64,000 bases of DNA. It comes from Massilia sp. KIM. Lineage in GTDB: Bacteria; Pseudomonadota; Gammaproteobacteria; Burkholderiales; Burkholderiaceae_D. The first letter of the stretch is position 1. Each line of letters opens with the position of its first letter. Below, piece after piece: positions 40,332-48,856 of this stretch. The notes under the pieces are model-generated. The model ran no database searches, was not told the origin of the DNA, and worked only from the letters and a program-made list of their open reading frames with translations. The translations under genes and the position numbers were made by a program. Location: contig NZ_MVAD01000002.1 of NCBI RefSeq assembly GCF_002007115.1, positions 1,116,001-1,180,000 of the forward strand, read 5' to 3'.

Positions 40332-41636
40332 ATGCAATTCGATGCACGCGCTGCCAAGCTACTACAGCCAGGTCAACACTTTACCATTTCCGACTGACAG
40401 GGCTTGCGACTCGAGGTCTAAACGAAGGGTAGAGCGTGGACCTACCGCTACAAAAGCCCTCTCGCTCAAGGCATGCGCCAAGTGAAGATCGGCAGTTGGC
40501 CAGAGATGTCGCCAGCGCGCGCCGAGGTCGAATGGGAGAAGCTCAGGGACGCTCGCGCGGCCGGCGTTGACCCCGGAGCAGTGCGGCGTCAAGCGCGTGA
40601 GCAAGACAGGGCGGCCGCCAAGCAAGCGCGCGCCGCTGCGGCGCGCCGCGCATCCGTTCGGACCTTGTGTGGCGCATACTTTGAGGGGCACGTATCGGTG
40701 AACCGTCAGCCGAAGGGCATCGCTGAGACCGGGCGCACAATCGATAAGGTTTTCGCGGATCATCCAGACTTCGCGAACATGGATCCTGCCCAGGTAACGC
40801 GTGCGGTTGCCTTCGACATCCTGCAGTCCTATGTCCAAACGCCAGTTCAGGCAGGTCGGATCAGGATGGAGCTCGGTGCTGCCTGGGAATACGCGCACGA
40901 CTCCGCCGGCTAGATCCCGAGGTGCCGAACTGGTGGAGGCAGATTATGCGCGGCAAGCTTCGCAGCAAGGGCCGCGTGCGCGAGGGCGAGCGCATCGGCA
41001 CAGTGAAGCGCGTGCTCAGCCCGGCCGAGATAGGAACGCTGATCACCTGGCTGCCGAACTTCTCTCGTCTGGTTGAGGACGTGCTCTCTCTACATGTGGA
41101 CCTGTACGAGGGGCAGCGAGATTCTGGAAATGGAGGTCAAAGAGATCACGCGCGAGAAGGACGGCCTGTGGTGGACTGTCCCGAAAGCGAAAACAAAAAA
41201 CTCGTGGCGGGAGCAGGCGGTCGATCTGCGCGTGCCGCTCGTTGGTCGGGCCGAGGCGATCGTGCCCCGGCGGATGCAGGCGGTAGGGGAAGGATATTTG
41301 TTCCCCTCCACCGGAAAGAGTGGACACGTGGAGCAGGAGACCGTGAGCGCGATGGTGTGGATGCACCAGCCCTATGCGTCCACCCGGCCGGACTATAAGC
41401 GTGCCAGGCTGCCGGTGTCGCACTGGTCAGTCCACGACTTACGTTGCACTGGTCGCACCCAGCTGACGGCGCTTGGATGCAACTCAGATGTCGCTGAAGC
41501 CGTGCTCGGCCACATGCCGTCCGGGATTGAGGGCGTGTATAACTTGCATCGCTATGATCAGGAGCGGCGCCTTTGGCTTGGCAGGCTAAGCAAGCACTAC
41601 GAGGCCTTGGCCGGCAGTGACAGTTCGCTTGCGTAA
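40332..41636 (+). pseudogene. Phage/island-type tyrosine integrase, broken by two stops and two frameshifts
   Basis: The start at 40332 gives the Arm-binding domain of a P4-type integrase (AWTYRYKSP, MRQVKIGSWPEMS). Stops lie in frame at 40395-40397 (TGA) and 40419-40421 (TAA). The middle part (RTLCGAYFEGHVSVNRQPKGIAETGRTIDKVFADHPDFA) ends at a TAG at 40911, where the frame should shift to LDPEVPNWWRQIMRGKLRSKGR. A second shift occurs in a CT-dinucleotide tract near 41085-41092. The catalytic C-terminal domain then reads LYMWTCTRGSEILEMEV, with the active-site R in TRGSE, HWSVHDLRCTGRTQL and HMPSGIEGVYNLHRYD with the Tyr. An active enzyme is not expected. Confidence 0.85.
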
Positions 41637-41794
41637 CGGTTTAGATGAGTTGCGCGCTTAGTATCGGGCTCGCTTCTAGCATGGCTCCGGGTGACTGTGT
41701 CCACCACTTGAGGCGCATTAGAAGGGGAGTTCGGTGCGTAGTGTATGATGATTGACTGTACCGTTCCTAACCTCTAAGAGATTTTCGAAATTCT

Positions 41795-42469
41795 ATGCAA
41801 CGCACTGCACTCAAAAATCAGGTTGCACTATTTGGTAGCTTCAGCTTCCCAGCCGTTCCGGATACCACGATAAAGCTGCTCAATGCGTTTGCGACGCTAG
41901 GGTTCCTCCCCCAGATTGTGACATCCGTAGATCCAACCAACGGGCTGTCTGCACAGAAAATTAGCCTGGTGCGAGGAACTGATCAGATCCATTTCGGCAA
42001 TGACCGCATCGATGTTTTTAGCTTTTTGCCGTCGAGTGAAAACCTGAACTCGTTCCTTTCGGAAGTAGTCACCTACGTACAGCGGTTGGACAGTTCGCTT
42101 ACCTTTACTCGTCTAGGCCTCGTTCATGAAATAGACGTTCAAGCGGAGACGCCGGAGAAGACGCTGGCTGTGCGACGGAAACTTTTGCCCGAAAGCGGTG
42201 AAGATTCGATCGAGTGGACGGCTCGCTGGGTAAACCCTGTCACTGTAGATGGGATGGACTACAACCTCTGTTTCGAAGCAATGCTTGCGCCAGGGTTAGC
42301 CATGGTCGTAAACAACAAGGTAACCCCAATCAATGGCATCAAGGTGATGCACGACGTTAGCACCCTGCAAAACGCGCCTGGGGCACGCTACGACTCGAAG
42401 AATTTAGCCGAGGCTCTTGCGGCAATGGCGGCAATTGTTGAGCGACAGAAACTTTCCTTCCAGTTTTAG
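41795..42469 (+). CDS. Island protein A of unknown function, first gene of a three-gene operon
   Basis: This is a 224-residue protein with no signal peptide or membrane segment. It reads as one soluble domain with alternating strands and helices. Features are LLNAFATLGFLPQIVT near the start, IHFGNDRIDVFSFL, TFTRLGLVHEIDV in the middle, and a final helical stretch (SKNLAEALAAMAAIVERQKLSFQF). The layout with an FTRLGL-like strand slightly recalls TIGR04255-type proteins that turn up on islands, but this is a weak resemblance. Codon use is visibly less GC-rich than in flanking housekeeping genes. Gene B follows 9 bases later. Confidence 0.75.
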   Translation: MQRTALKNQVALFGSFSFPAVPDTTIKLLNAFATLGFLPQIVTSVDPTNGLSAQKISLVRGTDQIHFGNDRIDVFSFLPSSENLNSFLSEVVTYVQRLDSSLTFTRLGLVHEIDVQAETPEKTLAVRRKLLPESGEDSIEWTARWVNPVTVDGMDYNLCFEAMLAPGLAMVVNNKVTPINGIKVMHDVSTLQNAPGARYDSKNLAEALAAMAAIVERQKLSFQF

Positions 42470-42478
42470 TGGATCAAA

Positions 42479-43141
42479 ATGGACATGACATCCTTTTCAG
42501 TGGATAGTTTTCAACGGGACGCGAAGACGGGAACTACCATCTCGCCTGGACTTTTGAAGCCGGATGTAAGAAGGATACGATTGATCGAGCCGGTTCGATA
42601 CGCTGGCGGCGGAACTGGGCTAGTCATCAATGTCTATGGTGTGCAGCAAACTGCAACTTCCAATATTGATTCCGAGGTTGACGAAGGCAGCGGTTTCGTG
42701 TCGGAAGCAGCGCTTCGAAGAAATAAGATTTCGGTCGATGCCCAAGTGAAATTTGCGGAAATTGCAAAATCTGAGCACTTTGAATACGGTTATACACCTC
42801 CATCTGAGCGCTATTTGAGCAGTTTCGCAAAAGAGTATCCAGAGTTGCTAGGGAATGTTGTTCAGAGTATCTACCTAAAAATGGCAGGTGAGCCAACAGT
42901 GGTAGTCGCGTTGCTAAACGCAATTGGGGCGATGAGTTACGACTCAGTCAAGCCATTCGGTCAAATTACAGCGGTGGCCGCAGTAACTAATCCCTCTGTA
43001 GAGGTTAAAGAAGCAGCGATTCGCGTCTATGAAGCGTGGGGACATCCCGAGGGGATTTCGATACTGCGAGATATCGAGTGCCCATGGCCATGGCTGGACC
43101 GATATAGAAATCAAGTTATCCAGGATCTTGGTGGCGCATGA
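42479..43141 (+). CDS. Island protein B of unknown function, HEAT-like C-terminus
   Basis: This is a 220-residue protein. The N-terminal 130 residues have no motif I can identify; GGGTGLVINVYGVQQ is the clearest strand pair. The C-terminal part, VVVALLNAIGAMSYDSVKPFGQITAVAAVTNPSVEVKEAAIRVYEAWG, has the helix-turn-helix spacing of a HEAT-like repeat, often a protein-binding surface. It lies 9 bases after A and overlaps C by ATGA. The three genes are surely one transcript. Function unknown. The stretch is AT-richer than its neighbours, as in A. Confidence 0.75.
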   Translation: MDMTSFSVDSFQRDAKTGTTISPGLLKPDVRRIRLIEPVRYAGGGTGLVINVYGVQQTATSNIDSEVDEGSGFVSEAALRRNKISVDAQVKFAEIAKSEHFEYGYTPPSERYLSSFAKEYPELLGNVVQSIYLKMAGEPTVVVALLNAIGAMSYDSVKPFGQITAVAAVTNPSVEVKEAAIRVYEAWGHPEGISILRDIECPWPWLDRYRNQVIQDLGGA

Positions 43142-43623
43142 GTTATTTGGTTCGAAAGATTGAGCGTGCAAAGTGGGCTGGATCTGAGAAAATTGGGGCA
43201 AGAATCAAAGCAGATGTAGTCGCATCGTGCATTCGGCCTATGGCAAGCGAACTGTCTGTTTGGTACGCGAAGGATGAGCAAGATCTTGACGATGCCAGGC
43301 TTGCGATGCTCGCCGCGACGAACAAACCGGCGACTATCGACTTCGTTGAAATCCCCCTTTCTGTTGTTCAAGAGGCGGGACTGAAGGTCGTGGAAAGCCT
43401 CCCGACTGTTGGACCGGAGGCGCTGAAGTCTCGTCACCGAGATATCGCAGACTTAGACCTAGATAGCCTGCAAACCGTAGCTAAGATAATACAGCGGCTT
43501 TTGTCTGAGGATAAGGCGAAAAGACTTACGGCCGGACAGTGTAAAACTATGTTGAAGCAGGCGATCGCAAACAATCGATTTTCAGCTAATGAGCTAGCGG
43601 AGGGAATTTCAAGTAAGCTATAA
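43138..43623 (+). CDS. Island protein C of unknown function
   Basis: This is a 161-residue protein starting inside the stop of gene B (ATGA). It is charged and mostly helical. After the first 40 residues (LVRKIERAKWAGSEKIGARIKADVVASCIRPMASELSVWYAKDEQDLDDARLAMLAATNKPATIDFVEI) comes a middle linker and a helical tail (LQTVAKIIQRLLSEDKAKRLTAGQCKTMLKQAIANNRF). No catalytic signature is seen. By analogy with other short operons on islands beside integrases it could belong to a defence or regulatory system, but there is no homology evidence. Confidence 0.72.
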   Translation: MSYLVRKIERAKWAGSEKIGARIKADVVASCIRPMASELSVWYAKDEQDLDDARLAMLAATNKPATIDFVEIPLSVVQEAGLKVVESLPTVGPEALKSRHRDIADLDLDSLQTVAKIIQRLLSEDKAKRLTAGQCKTMLKQAIANNRFSANELAEGISSKL

Positions 43624-44058
43624 GGGCCTTAAGCATTAAGCCTTCAAAAGCTGCAACTTTTATTGCAGTGCTCATGCTCCTGTATATTGGCGCCTCCCCG
43701 TGTTTGGATGCGGGGGGGGGTAAGTCTGAAACGGGTCTAGTATCAGCCCATTCCTCTTTTTCTCTTGTTAATCAAGCAACCCGGCGGCCGGAGAGCGGCC
43801 GGGGGTGAGAGAAATTGTTTTCTCGGACCAACCGTTGAATGGTTGTTGCTGCTAGCGCTACAGCACCGGCAACCACTTCCAGTTCAACATACAGCGGCTT
43901 CGCGGTTTTCTCCTATCGTTCAAAAGTGCTGACGGTGTATCGACTTAGCAAGCACTTCGACAGGTGTTTGGCTCTGAGTGGCTGGCGGCACGACAGCCAG
44001 ACAGACAGCTGGGGAGCGTGTTATCAGTTCCGAGCGCATTGTAGGCTCATGTCCGTTA
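43624..44058. other. Non-coding stretch of the island
   Basis: No gene is supported. It contains a G-run of ten (about 43711-43720) and a GC-rich hairpin, CGGCCG at 43785-43790 with CGGCCG at 43796-43801, without a T-run. A frame from 43839 to 44081 has no ribosome site or recognisable content. Confidence 0.5.
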
Positions 44059-44298
44059 TTAGCGAGTTTGTCTGGATCTGATCTTGTCGATCCACGTCGA
44101 GATCCGCCCCGCCAGCGCATGAATACAACGCACATCCCTGAGCAATGCTGGCCGGCTGTACTTCGCTTTGGGGGCGTCAGTCCCATTGTCGAAGTGACGA
44201 ACCAGGGCAGCGCGATATTGATTCATCGAATGGAACGTCATCGCATAGCCATCGTTCGCGATTAGATTTCGAAGCGCGCGAAGCATCACCTCGCTCAT
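44059..44298 (-). CDS. Small island protein of unknown function
   Basis: This is a 79-residue protein from ATG 44298 (MSEVMLRALRNLIANDGYAMTFHSMNQYRAALVRHF), with AGGA about nine bases upstream. The alternative ATG at 44322 adds eight residues. The pattern LIANDGYAMTFHSMNQYRAAL is one I recall from short hypothetical proteins in Burkholderiales islands, but their role is unknown to me. The second half is basic (RCIHALAGRISTWIDKIRSRQTR). It may bind nucleic acid. No partner is evident. Confidence 0.55.
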   Translation of the reverse strand: MSEVMLRALRNLIANDGYAMTFHSMNQYRAALVRHFDNGTDAPKAKYSRPALLRDVRCIHALAGRISTWIDKIRSRQTR

Positions 44299-44414
44299 CG
44301 TCTCGGTCCTCATCATGAACATCTGCGACGGCGGCGGCCGCGGTGCCGATTGCTCCGAGCTGATTATTTACAGCTTGGACAGGGTGACCGAGCCGGCTGG
44401 GCTCTTCTAATAGA

Positions 44415-44437
44415 AAACGCCGGCAGTGCCGGCGTTT
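44415..44437 (-). terminator. Hairpin terminator after the zinc-ribbon gene
   Basis: AAACGCCGGCA and TGCCGGCGTTT around one base form a perfect hairpin; on the minus strand TTT and further T-rich sequence follow, 14 bases after the stop of the gene at 44451-44786. It could work in both directions. Confidence 0.7.
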
Positions 44438-44450
44438 AGTGGACTCCTTT

Positions 44451-44786
44451 TTAGCTGACTCGTCGTTGGCGGAACGTTCGCACCTTTCCGGTCGCACCAC
44501 GACTGACGAGGTACGCGCCAGCTAAAGCCCCGATGCCAACGAACGCAAGTCCGGATGGAACGTTAAGCAAGGACGCTGTGGCTCCAAATAAGCCGGCTAG
44601 TTTTGATGGGAGCCATTCCAGCAAGATCATTGCCGAGACCATGCCGACGATTGCGCCGAATATCAGTCCCTGCTTTTTCTCCTCACTGGTTGCGCCATAG
44701 ACGATATCACCGCCGCAACCACGGCAAACGTGGGCGCCATAGCTGCACTCGAAGTGGCATTGGCCGCATGAAAAAGTAGATGACAT
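44451..44786 (-). CDS. Small zinc-ribbon membrane protein
   Basis: This is a 111-residue protein. The first 28 residues hold a zinc ribbon: CGQCHFEC with the later CRGCGG (two CxxC pairs). Two hydrophobic membrane segments follow, LIFGAIVGMVSAMILLEWL and SGLAFVGIGALAGAYLVS. The C-terminus is basic (GKVRTFRQRRVS). AAGG lies 7 bases before the ATG. This layout is seen in small accessory membrane proteins of unknown role. In an island beside an unknown operon it could be part of a membrane-acting effector, but there is no direct evidence. Confidence 0.75.
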   Translation of the reverse strand: MSSTFSCGQCHFECSYGAHVCRGCGGDIVYGATSEEKKQGLIFGAIVGMVSAMILLEWLPSKLAGLFGATASLLNVPSGLAFVGIGALAGAYLVSRGATGKVRTFRQRRVS

Positions 44787-45440
44787 TAATTGCCCTTGGG
44801 TAAGTTTTATCAGGGCAATTATATCTCGTGATTAGAATAACACAACGCAGATTGCATGCGTGTTGCCCGTTGCCAACACATGTAATAGGCAAATTCAAAG
44901 GCTGCGTACATATGCATGACAAATTGCAAAAATGTACAGTATTGTTAGAGCTCTGCGTACCTGCGGGAAGTGTGAGTCTGACTGCGAAATCCAGGCAGAA
45001 CGAGGTGAGAAAGGGCAAATCTCGCTCGCGGCAGTCGCCGCCAGCTACGAGCTGCGGCTTTGTCGACCCAACGATTCGACGACGATGCAGCGCGTGCGGG
45101 CCGCGTTAGTTGACGCGAGAGTTGTTTTGATGGGCTCGACCCGCATGCTCTTCCGAGGTATCTAGCGGGCGTCCGATGGTGCAGAGTGGGCTATTGGGGT
45201 GTGTTCTTCTACCGCGCTGGCCTTGATCTCGTTGGGAGCGTTCATTTCTTGTTGATTCGGTACGGCGGGTAGCGGCGGAGCCAAGGCTTGCCATTTTACC
45301 GCGATCGACTCGGCTGGATGCTGCAAAAAGCACACGGTGGGTTCGCGCGAGCCAGCACGCCTGAGTGTCGGTTTTTTTTACACTCGACGCCAGACGGAAA
45401 ACCACGCTTGAACTAAGTCATTGATTTGACGACATGTTAG
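44787..45440. other. Region without confident genes at the island's right end
   Basis: A frame at 44932-45165 has a plausible middle (EIQAERGEKGQISLAAVAASYELRLCRPND) and could be a gene fragment, but no ribosome site or complete start is visible. Other frames look like random reading of GC-rich sequence. A poly-T stretch lies near 45373. I see no repeat or attachment site here. Confidence 0.4.
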
Positions 45441-45446
45441 TATCCG

Positions 45447-45462
45447 TGGTGCAATTCTTGCT
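45447..45462 (+). promoter_or_regulatory. Sigma-54-like promoter of the first PEP-CTERM gene
   Basis: TGGTGC-AATTC-TTGCT has the invariant GG (45448-45449) and GC (45460-45461) exactly ten bases apart, close to TGGCAC-N5-TTGCT. The ATG at 45491 follows 29 bases later. PEP-CTERM genes are commonly under RpoN and PrsR control. Confidence 0.7.
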
Positions 45463-45490
45463 TACAATCCCGGTTATCTGGGAGAACAAC

Positions 45491-46144
45491 ATGAAACGCA
45501 TCATTTGCAAGACTATCGGGGTAATGGCGCTGGTCCTCGGCGCGGCCGGCGCGCAGGCCGGGGTGATCGCCAGCGACAATACCTACGGCGTGTTCGACAA
45601 ATACACCGGCACCCGCACCCTGGACGTGAAGACCCACGGCACGATCGCCGACCTGAACATCCTGGTGTCCTTCTCCAAGTGCGACAATCCGGTGCTGGGC
45701 GCGGTTGGCGGAGCCTGCGCCGGCGCCGGCACGCCCTACGAGAACGAGATCGTGATGCGCTTGACCAGCCCGACCGGCGTCAAGGTCGACCTCGTGCTGG
45801 AGAACACCTTTAACCTGGGCAGCAGTGGCGCCGGCCAGGTCAGCCTGATTTTCGATGACGAAGGCGCGCCGCTCGGAACCCAGGTGCAGGGCGGCAGCTT
45901 CAAGCCGGTCGGCAGCTTGAGCGCCTTCGACAAGCTCGACGCTTTCGGCGCGTGGACGCTGGAACTCGGCGACACCAGGCGCCTCGATCCGCTCGAATAT
46001 TATTTCTCCCAGCTGATCGTCACCTTCGCCGGCGAAGAAGAGGAAGGCGAGGAAACGCCCGGCGGACGGGTGCCGGAACCGGCTTCGCTCGGGCTGCTGG
46101 CCTTGGGCCTGGCCGGTATGCTGGCCGCGCGCCGCCGGCGTTAG
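45491..46144 (+). CDS. PEP-CTERM protein with a P-domain-like fold
   Basis: This is a 217-residue secreted protein. A signal peptide (MKRIICKTIGVMALVLGAAGAQA) is followed by a beta-rich domain, with EIVMRLTSPTGVKVDLVLEN and DAFGAWTLELGD recalling proprotein convertase P-domains. The C-terminus has the PEP-CTERM sorting signal VPEPASLGLLALGLAGMLAARRRR (about residues 193-217), which an exosortase would cleave. An acidic Glu-rich linker (EEEEGEETPGG) precedes it. No exosortase or EPS gene is in the window. A sigma-54-like promoter lies 29 bases upstream of the start. Confidence 0.9.
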   Translation: MKRIICKTIGVMALVLGAAGAQAGVIASDNTYGVFDKYTGTRTLDVKTHGTIADLNILVSFSKCDNPVLGAVGGACAGAGTPYENEIVMRLTSPTGVKVDLVLENTFNLGSSGAGQVSLIFDDEGAPLGTQVQGGSFKPVGSLSAFDKLDAFGAWTLELGDTRRLDPLEYYFSQLIVTFAGEEEEGEETPGGRVPEPASLGLLALGLAGMLAARRRR

Positions 46145-46175
46145 CGTCGGCGGCGCCGCCAGCGTTTGCGGGGAC

Positions 46176-46856
46176 TTACTTGAGCGCCGTCGTCCGATGG
46201 CGGCGTGCTTTTCGGGCCCTGCTGGCGAGCGCAATCAGCGCGATTCCGAACAGCGATACGGTGCCCGGTTCCGGGACCGCTCTGGTAACGACGCTGAGGT
46301 TGTCGAAACCAACGGGGTCGTCTCCACCAGAAGTCTCGAACACGAGCCAATCGACATTCGTCCAGAGCGGGCCGTGGAACTCGAGCGTCTGATACAGATC
46401 GCTGTAGTAGTCGGCATAGGCGGTTCCACCTTTGGAAGAGCTCAGGGAGTAGGCGCCGCCGTCAAGCCCTGCGGTAAACATCAGCGACTTCAGGCTGAAG
46501 CTCGCACCGTCGACCCGGGCCACGTACATGAGTCCCGGATAATAGACGCCATCGGGCAAAAGCTCGCTCTTCCCCAGATAGTCCTTGTTATAGCCGAACG
46601 TCGAGCCTTCATAACATCCGCTGTTATCGAAGGTGAGCGACTTCCCGAAGGGCGAGGGCACACCCATGTATTGGGTATTAACATGAAAATGGCAGCGCGC
46701 AGAAAATACGAAGTCGCCGATGACAAGGTTGGCAGTCGGGTTTTCCGAGCCGGTCAGGTTTTCGAAATCGAAGTTGATGACTGCGGCCGACACCTGCTGG
46801 CACATCGCAGCGAGAGTGAGGATCGCTGCCAGCAGCGCGTGGAGTACGGTTTTCAT
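46176..46856 (-). CDS. PEP-CTERM protein, second copy type
   Basis: This is a 226-residue secreted protein with a signal peptide (about 1-24, ending VSA). The body of about 160 residues is beta-rich (INFDFENLTGSENPTANLVIGDFVF, and FSLKSLMFTAGLDGG). The PEP-CTERM signal VPEPGTVSLFGIALIALASRARKARRH ends it. The body resembles the lectin-like domains common in this class (NFDFENL...DWLVFETSG...DNLSV). It converges with the other PEP-CTERM gene, 31 bases apart. Its promoter region contains a sigma-54-like site at 46973-46986. Confidence 0.9.
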   Translation of the reverse strand: MKTVLHALLAAILTLAAMCQQVSAAVINFDFENLTGSENPTANLVIGDFVFSARCHFHVNTQYMGVPSPFGKSLTFDNSGCYEGSTFGYNKDYLGKSELLPDGVYYPGLMYVARVDGASFSLKSLMFTAGLDGGAYSLSSSKGGTAYADYYSDLYQTLEFHGPLWTNVDWLVFETSGGDDPVGFDNLSVVTRAVPEPGTVSLFGIALIALASRARKARRHRTTALK

Positions 46857-46972
46857 AAGGTCGTTCTTTACCTAAAACATGGATGAGTCCCGGCCCTATG
46901 ATGAACTCGCATGGGGCCGGCATATTGCGCTGCTACAGTTCTGGAGAAGCGTGGCGAGCCTGAGTGTGACAA

Positions 46973-46986
46973 GCACAAAGCGTGCC
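46973..46986 (-). promoter_or_regulatory. Sigma-54-like promoter of the second PEP-CTERM gene
   Basis: On the minus strand GGGCACG-CTTT-GTGCT has GG and GC ten bases apart and differs from TGGCACGNNNNTTGCW at two positions. It lies about 117 bases before the ATG at 46856. Confidence 0.65.
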
Positions 46987-47134
46987 CCTAGGAAATAATC
47001 TAACAAAAACAAACAGTTAGTTCCTGGCCTTTCACATTTTCTCGCCTGAATGTAAATTTCTCCGACACTTGCCTCCACATTCTGGGCCGGCGCGCCGCTC
47101 CTGCCGATGCCGCGATCCCATCCAACTCGCTCTC

Positions 47135-48016
47135 CTAGCGCCGGCTGTCGCCGCGCCATGCCCCGGGCGCAACGCCCACGAGTTTCCGAAAAGTGCGTCC
47201 GAAATGGACCGTGTCGGCAAAGCCAGTCGCCTGCGCGACATCGGCCAGCGACAGATCGGAACTGGCCAGCATCGTCTGAGCGCGCCGGATCCGGCTATTG
47301 AGCTGCCACTGATAGGGCGCCAGTCCCGTGGACGTCTTGAAGGCACGGCTGAAATGGGCCTGCGACAGGTTGACGATGCCCGCCAGCGTTCCCAGCTCGA
47401 TGCGGTCCGGGAAATGCGCCTCCATGTAGTCGACCACCCGCCGCAACTGCCAGGGCACCAGGCCGCCGGGCTTGTAATCGCTCACCGGCGATACCGAAAA
47501 CAATTGCGAGGTAATGGCGGTGATGATGCCGTCTCCATACAGCTGCATCGACGGATCGGGATGGTTGACCGCTTCCGACAGCAGCCTGGTCAGGTTCCAG
47601 ATCCGCTCGTTCGTGAAGCGCAGCCGCGGCGCGCTCACCCTGTTGGCGTCCATCGTCATCTGCATCGATTCGCTCAGGACATCGAAGTCGAACACCAAGG
47701 CGGCGTCGACGATGCGCCGCGCGTTCATCGAATGCCCCCACAAGTCCAGCCCGGCCGGGGCGAAATACATATGGCGCGGCGCGTGGGCGACCGGGCAGGG
47801 CGTGCTGGCCTGCAGGCGCGGCTCGCAGACGCCGCCCGATTCCTCCAGCACGACGCTCAGGCGCGGGTGGGCCCCATTCGGAAGCAGGCTGACGCATTCG
47901 CCCACGCAGTCGTAGCGCGTGACGGCGAGCTTGACGCCGCGCCATGCGCGCTGCGACTGCGCCACGCCGACGACGTTCGGGGACAGGGCTCGTGGTGGTG
48001 CGGGCTGGGCGCGCAT
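47135..48016 (-). CDS. AraC-family transcriptional regulator
   Basis: This is a 293-residue protein. The C-terminal AraC/XylS DNA-binding domain (about 190-290) has both HTHs: LGTLAGIVNLSQAHFSRAFKTSTGLAPYQW and LSLADVAQATGFADTVHFGRTFRKLVGVAPGAWR. The N-terminal half is a cupin-like or effector domain with a Cys-rich part (CVGECVSLLPNG). The start MRAQPAPP at 48016 has AAGGAGAAG upstream. It is divergent from the isochorismatase-family gene with about 200 bases between, which it probably controls. Confidence 0.92.
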   Translation of the reverse strand: MRAQPAPPRALSPNVVGVAQSQRAWRGVKLAVTRYDCVGECVSLLPNGAHPRLSVVLEESGGVCEPRLQASTPCPVAHAPRHMYFAPAGLDLWGHSMNARRIVDAALVFDFDVLSESMQMTMDANRVSAPRLRFTNERIWNLTRLLSEAVNHPDPSMQLYGDGIITAITSQLFSVSPVSDYKPGGLVPWQLRRVVDYMEAHFPDRIELGTLAGIVNLSQAHFSRAFKTSTGLAPYQWQLNSRIRRAQTMLASSDLSLADVAQATGFADTVHFGRTFRKLVGVAPGAWRGDSRR

Positions 48017-48217
48017 GGTCTTCTCCTTCTCTGGTTCATCAAGATGCGTCCGGCATGCGCCGGACGGTGTTCCCTCGGGCAGTCCCGCCGGCGCCGGCAA
48101 GCCGGGCGCAGGATCGGACCATCAACAGCAGGAACGGACATTGTTGCTGCGATATCGCATTGCTATCGTTCTGTCTCGACGCCTCTCCACTCACACGCCA
48201 CGACAAAGGACAGCAAC

Positions 48218-48856
48218 ATGAGCAAGAACGGACTCGACGCGCTCCTCCGGCCCGAAGACAGCATCCTGGTGCTGATCGATCATCAGCCCTTCCAGTTCGC
48301 GACCCTGCACAGCCACGAACCGACGATGGTGATCAATAACGTGGTCGGCCTGGCCAAGTCGGCCAAGGTCTTCGGCGTGCCCACCGTGCTGACCACGGTC
48401 CTGGAAGAGCGCGGGGGATACATCATCAAGGAATTGCAAGATCTCTTCCCTGAACAAAAGCCGATCAATCGCACCTTCATCAATACTTGGGAAGATGCGC
48501 GCGTGACCGAGATCGTGAGGACGAGCGGTCGCAAGCAACTGATCCTCGCGGCGCTCTATACCGAAATCTGCCTGGCGATGCCGGCCATCCACGCGCTGGC
48601 CGACGGTTACGACGTCTTCATCGTCACCGATGCCTCCGGCGGCGTGTCGGCGGAAGCCCACGACATGGCGGTGCGCCGCATGGTGGCGGCCGGATGCGTG
48701 CCGATCACCTGGATGGCGGTGATGTCGGAATGGCAGCGCGACCATGCGCGGCCCACGGGCGAGGGCATCGCCAGGGTCGTCGCCGAGAACGGCGGCGGCG
48801 CGTCCGTCGCGCTCGCGTGGGAGCTTCAGCTCCTCGCCACCCATGCGCATGCCTGA
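48218..48856 (+). CDS. Isochorismatase-family cysteine hydrolase (YcaC type)
   Basis: This is a 212-residue protein. The opening DSILVLIDHQPFQFATLHSH carries the catalytic Asp. The nucleophile Cys is in ILAALYTEICLAMPAIHAL, and GGVSAEAHDMAVRRMVAAGCVPITWMAVMSEWQRD completes the YcaC pattern. YcaC-type proteins are cysteine hydrolases of unknown amide substrates. It starts at ATG 48218; a longer reading in the same frame overlaps the AraC gene and is not used. The AraC-family gene faces it. Confidence 0.9.
   Translation: MSKNGLDALLRPEDSILVLIDHQPFQFATLHSHEPTMVINNVVGLAKSAKVFGVPTVLTTVLEERGGYIIKELQDLFPEQKPINRTFINTWEDARVTEIVRTSGRKQLILAALYTEICLAMPAIHALADGYDVFIVTDASGGVSAEAHDMAVRRMVAAGCVPITWMAVMSEWQRDHARPTGEGIARVVAENGGGASVALAWELQLLATHAHA

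Noticed and set aside
43839..44081. An 80-codon plus-strand gene in the island
   Set aside because: No ribosome site, no recognisable composition, and it overlaps the more credible small gene on the other strand.
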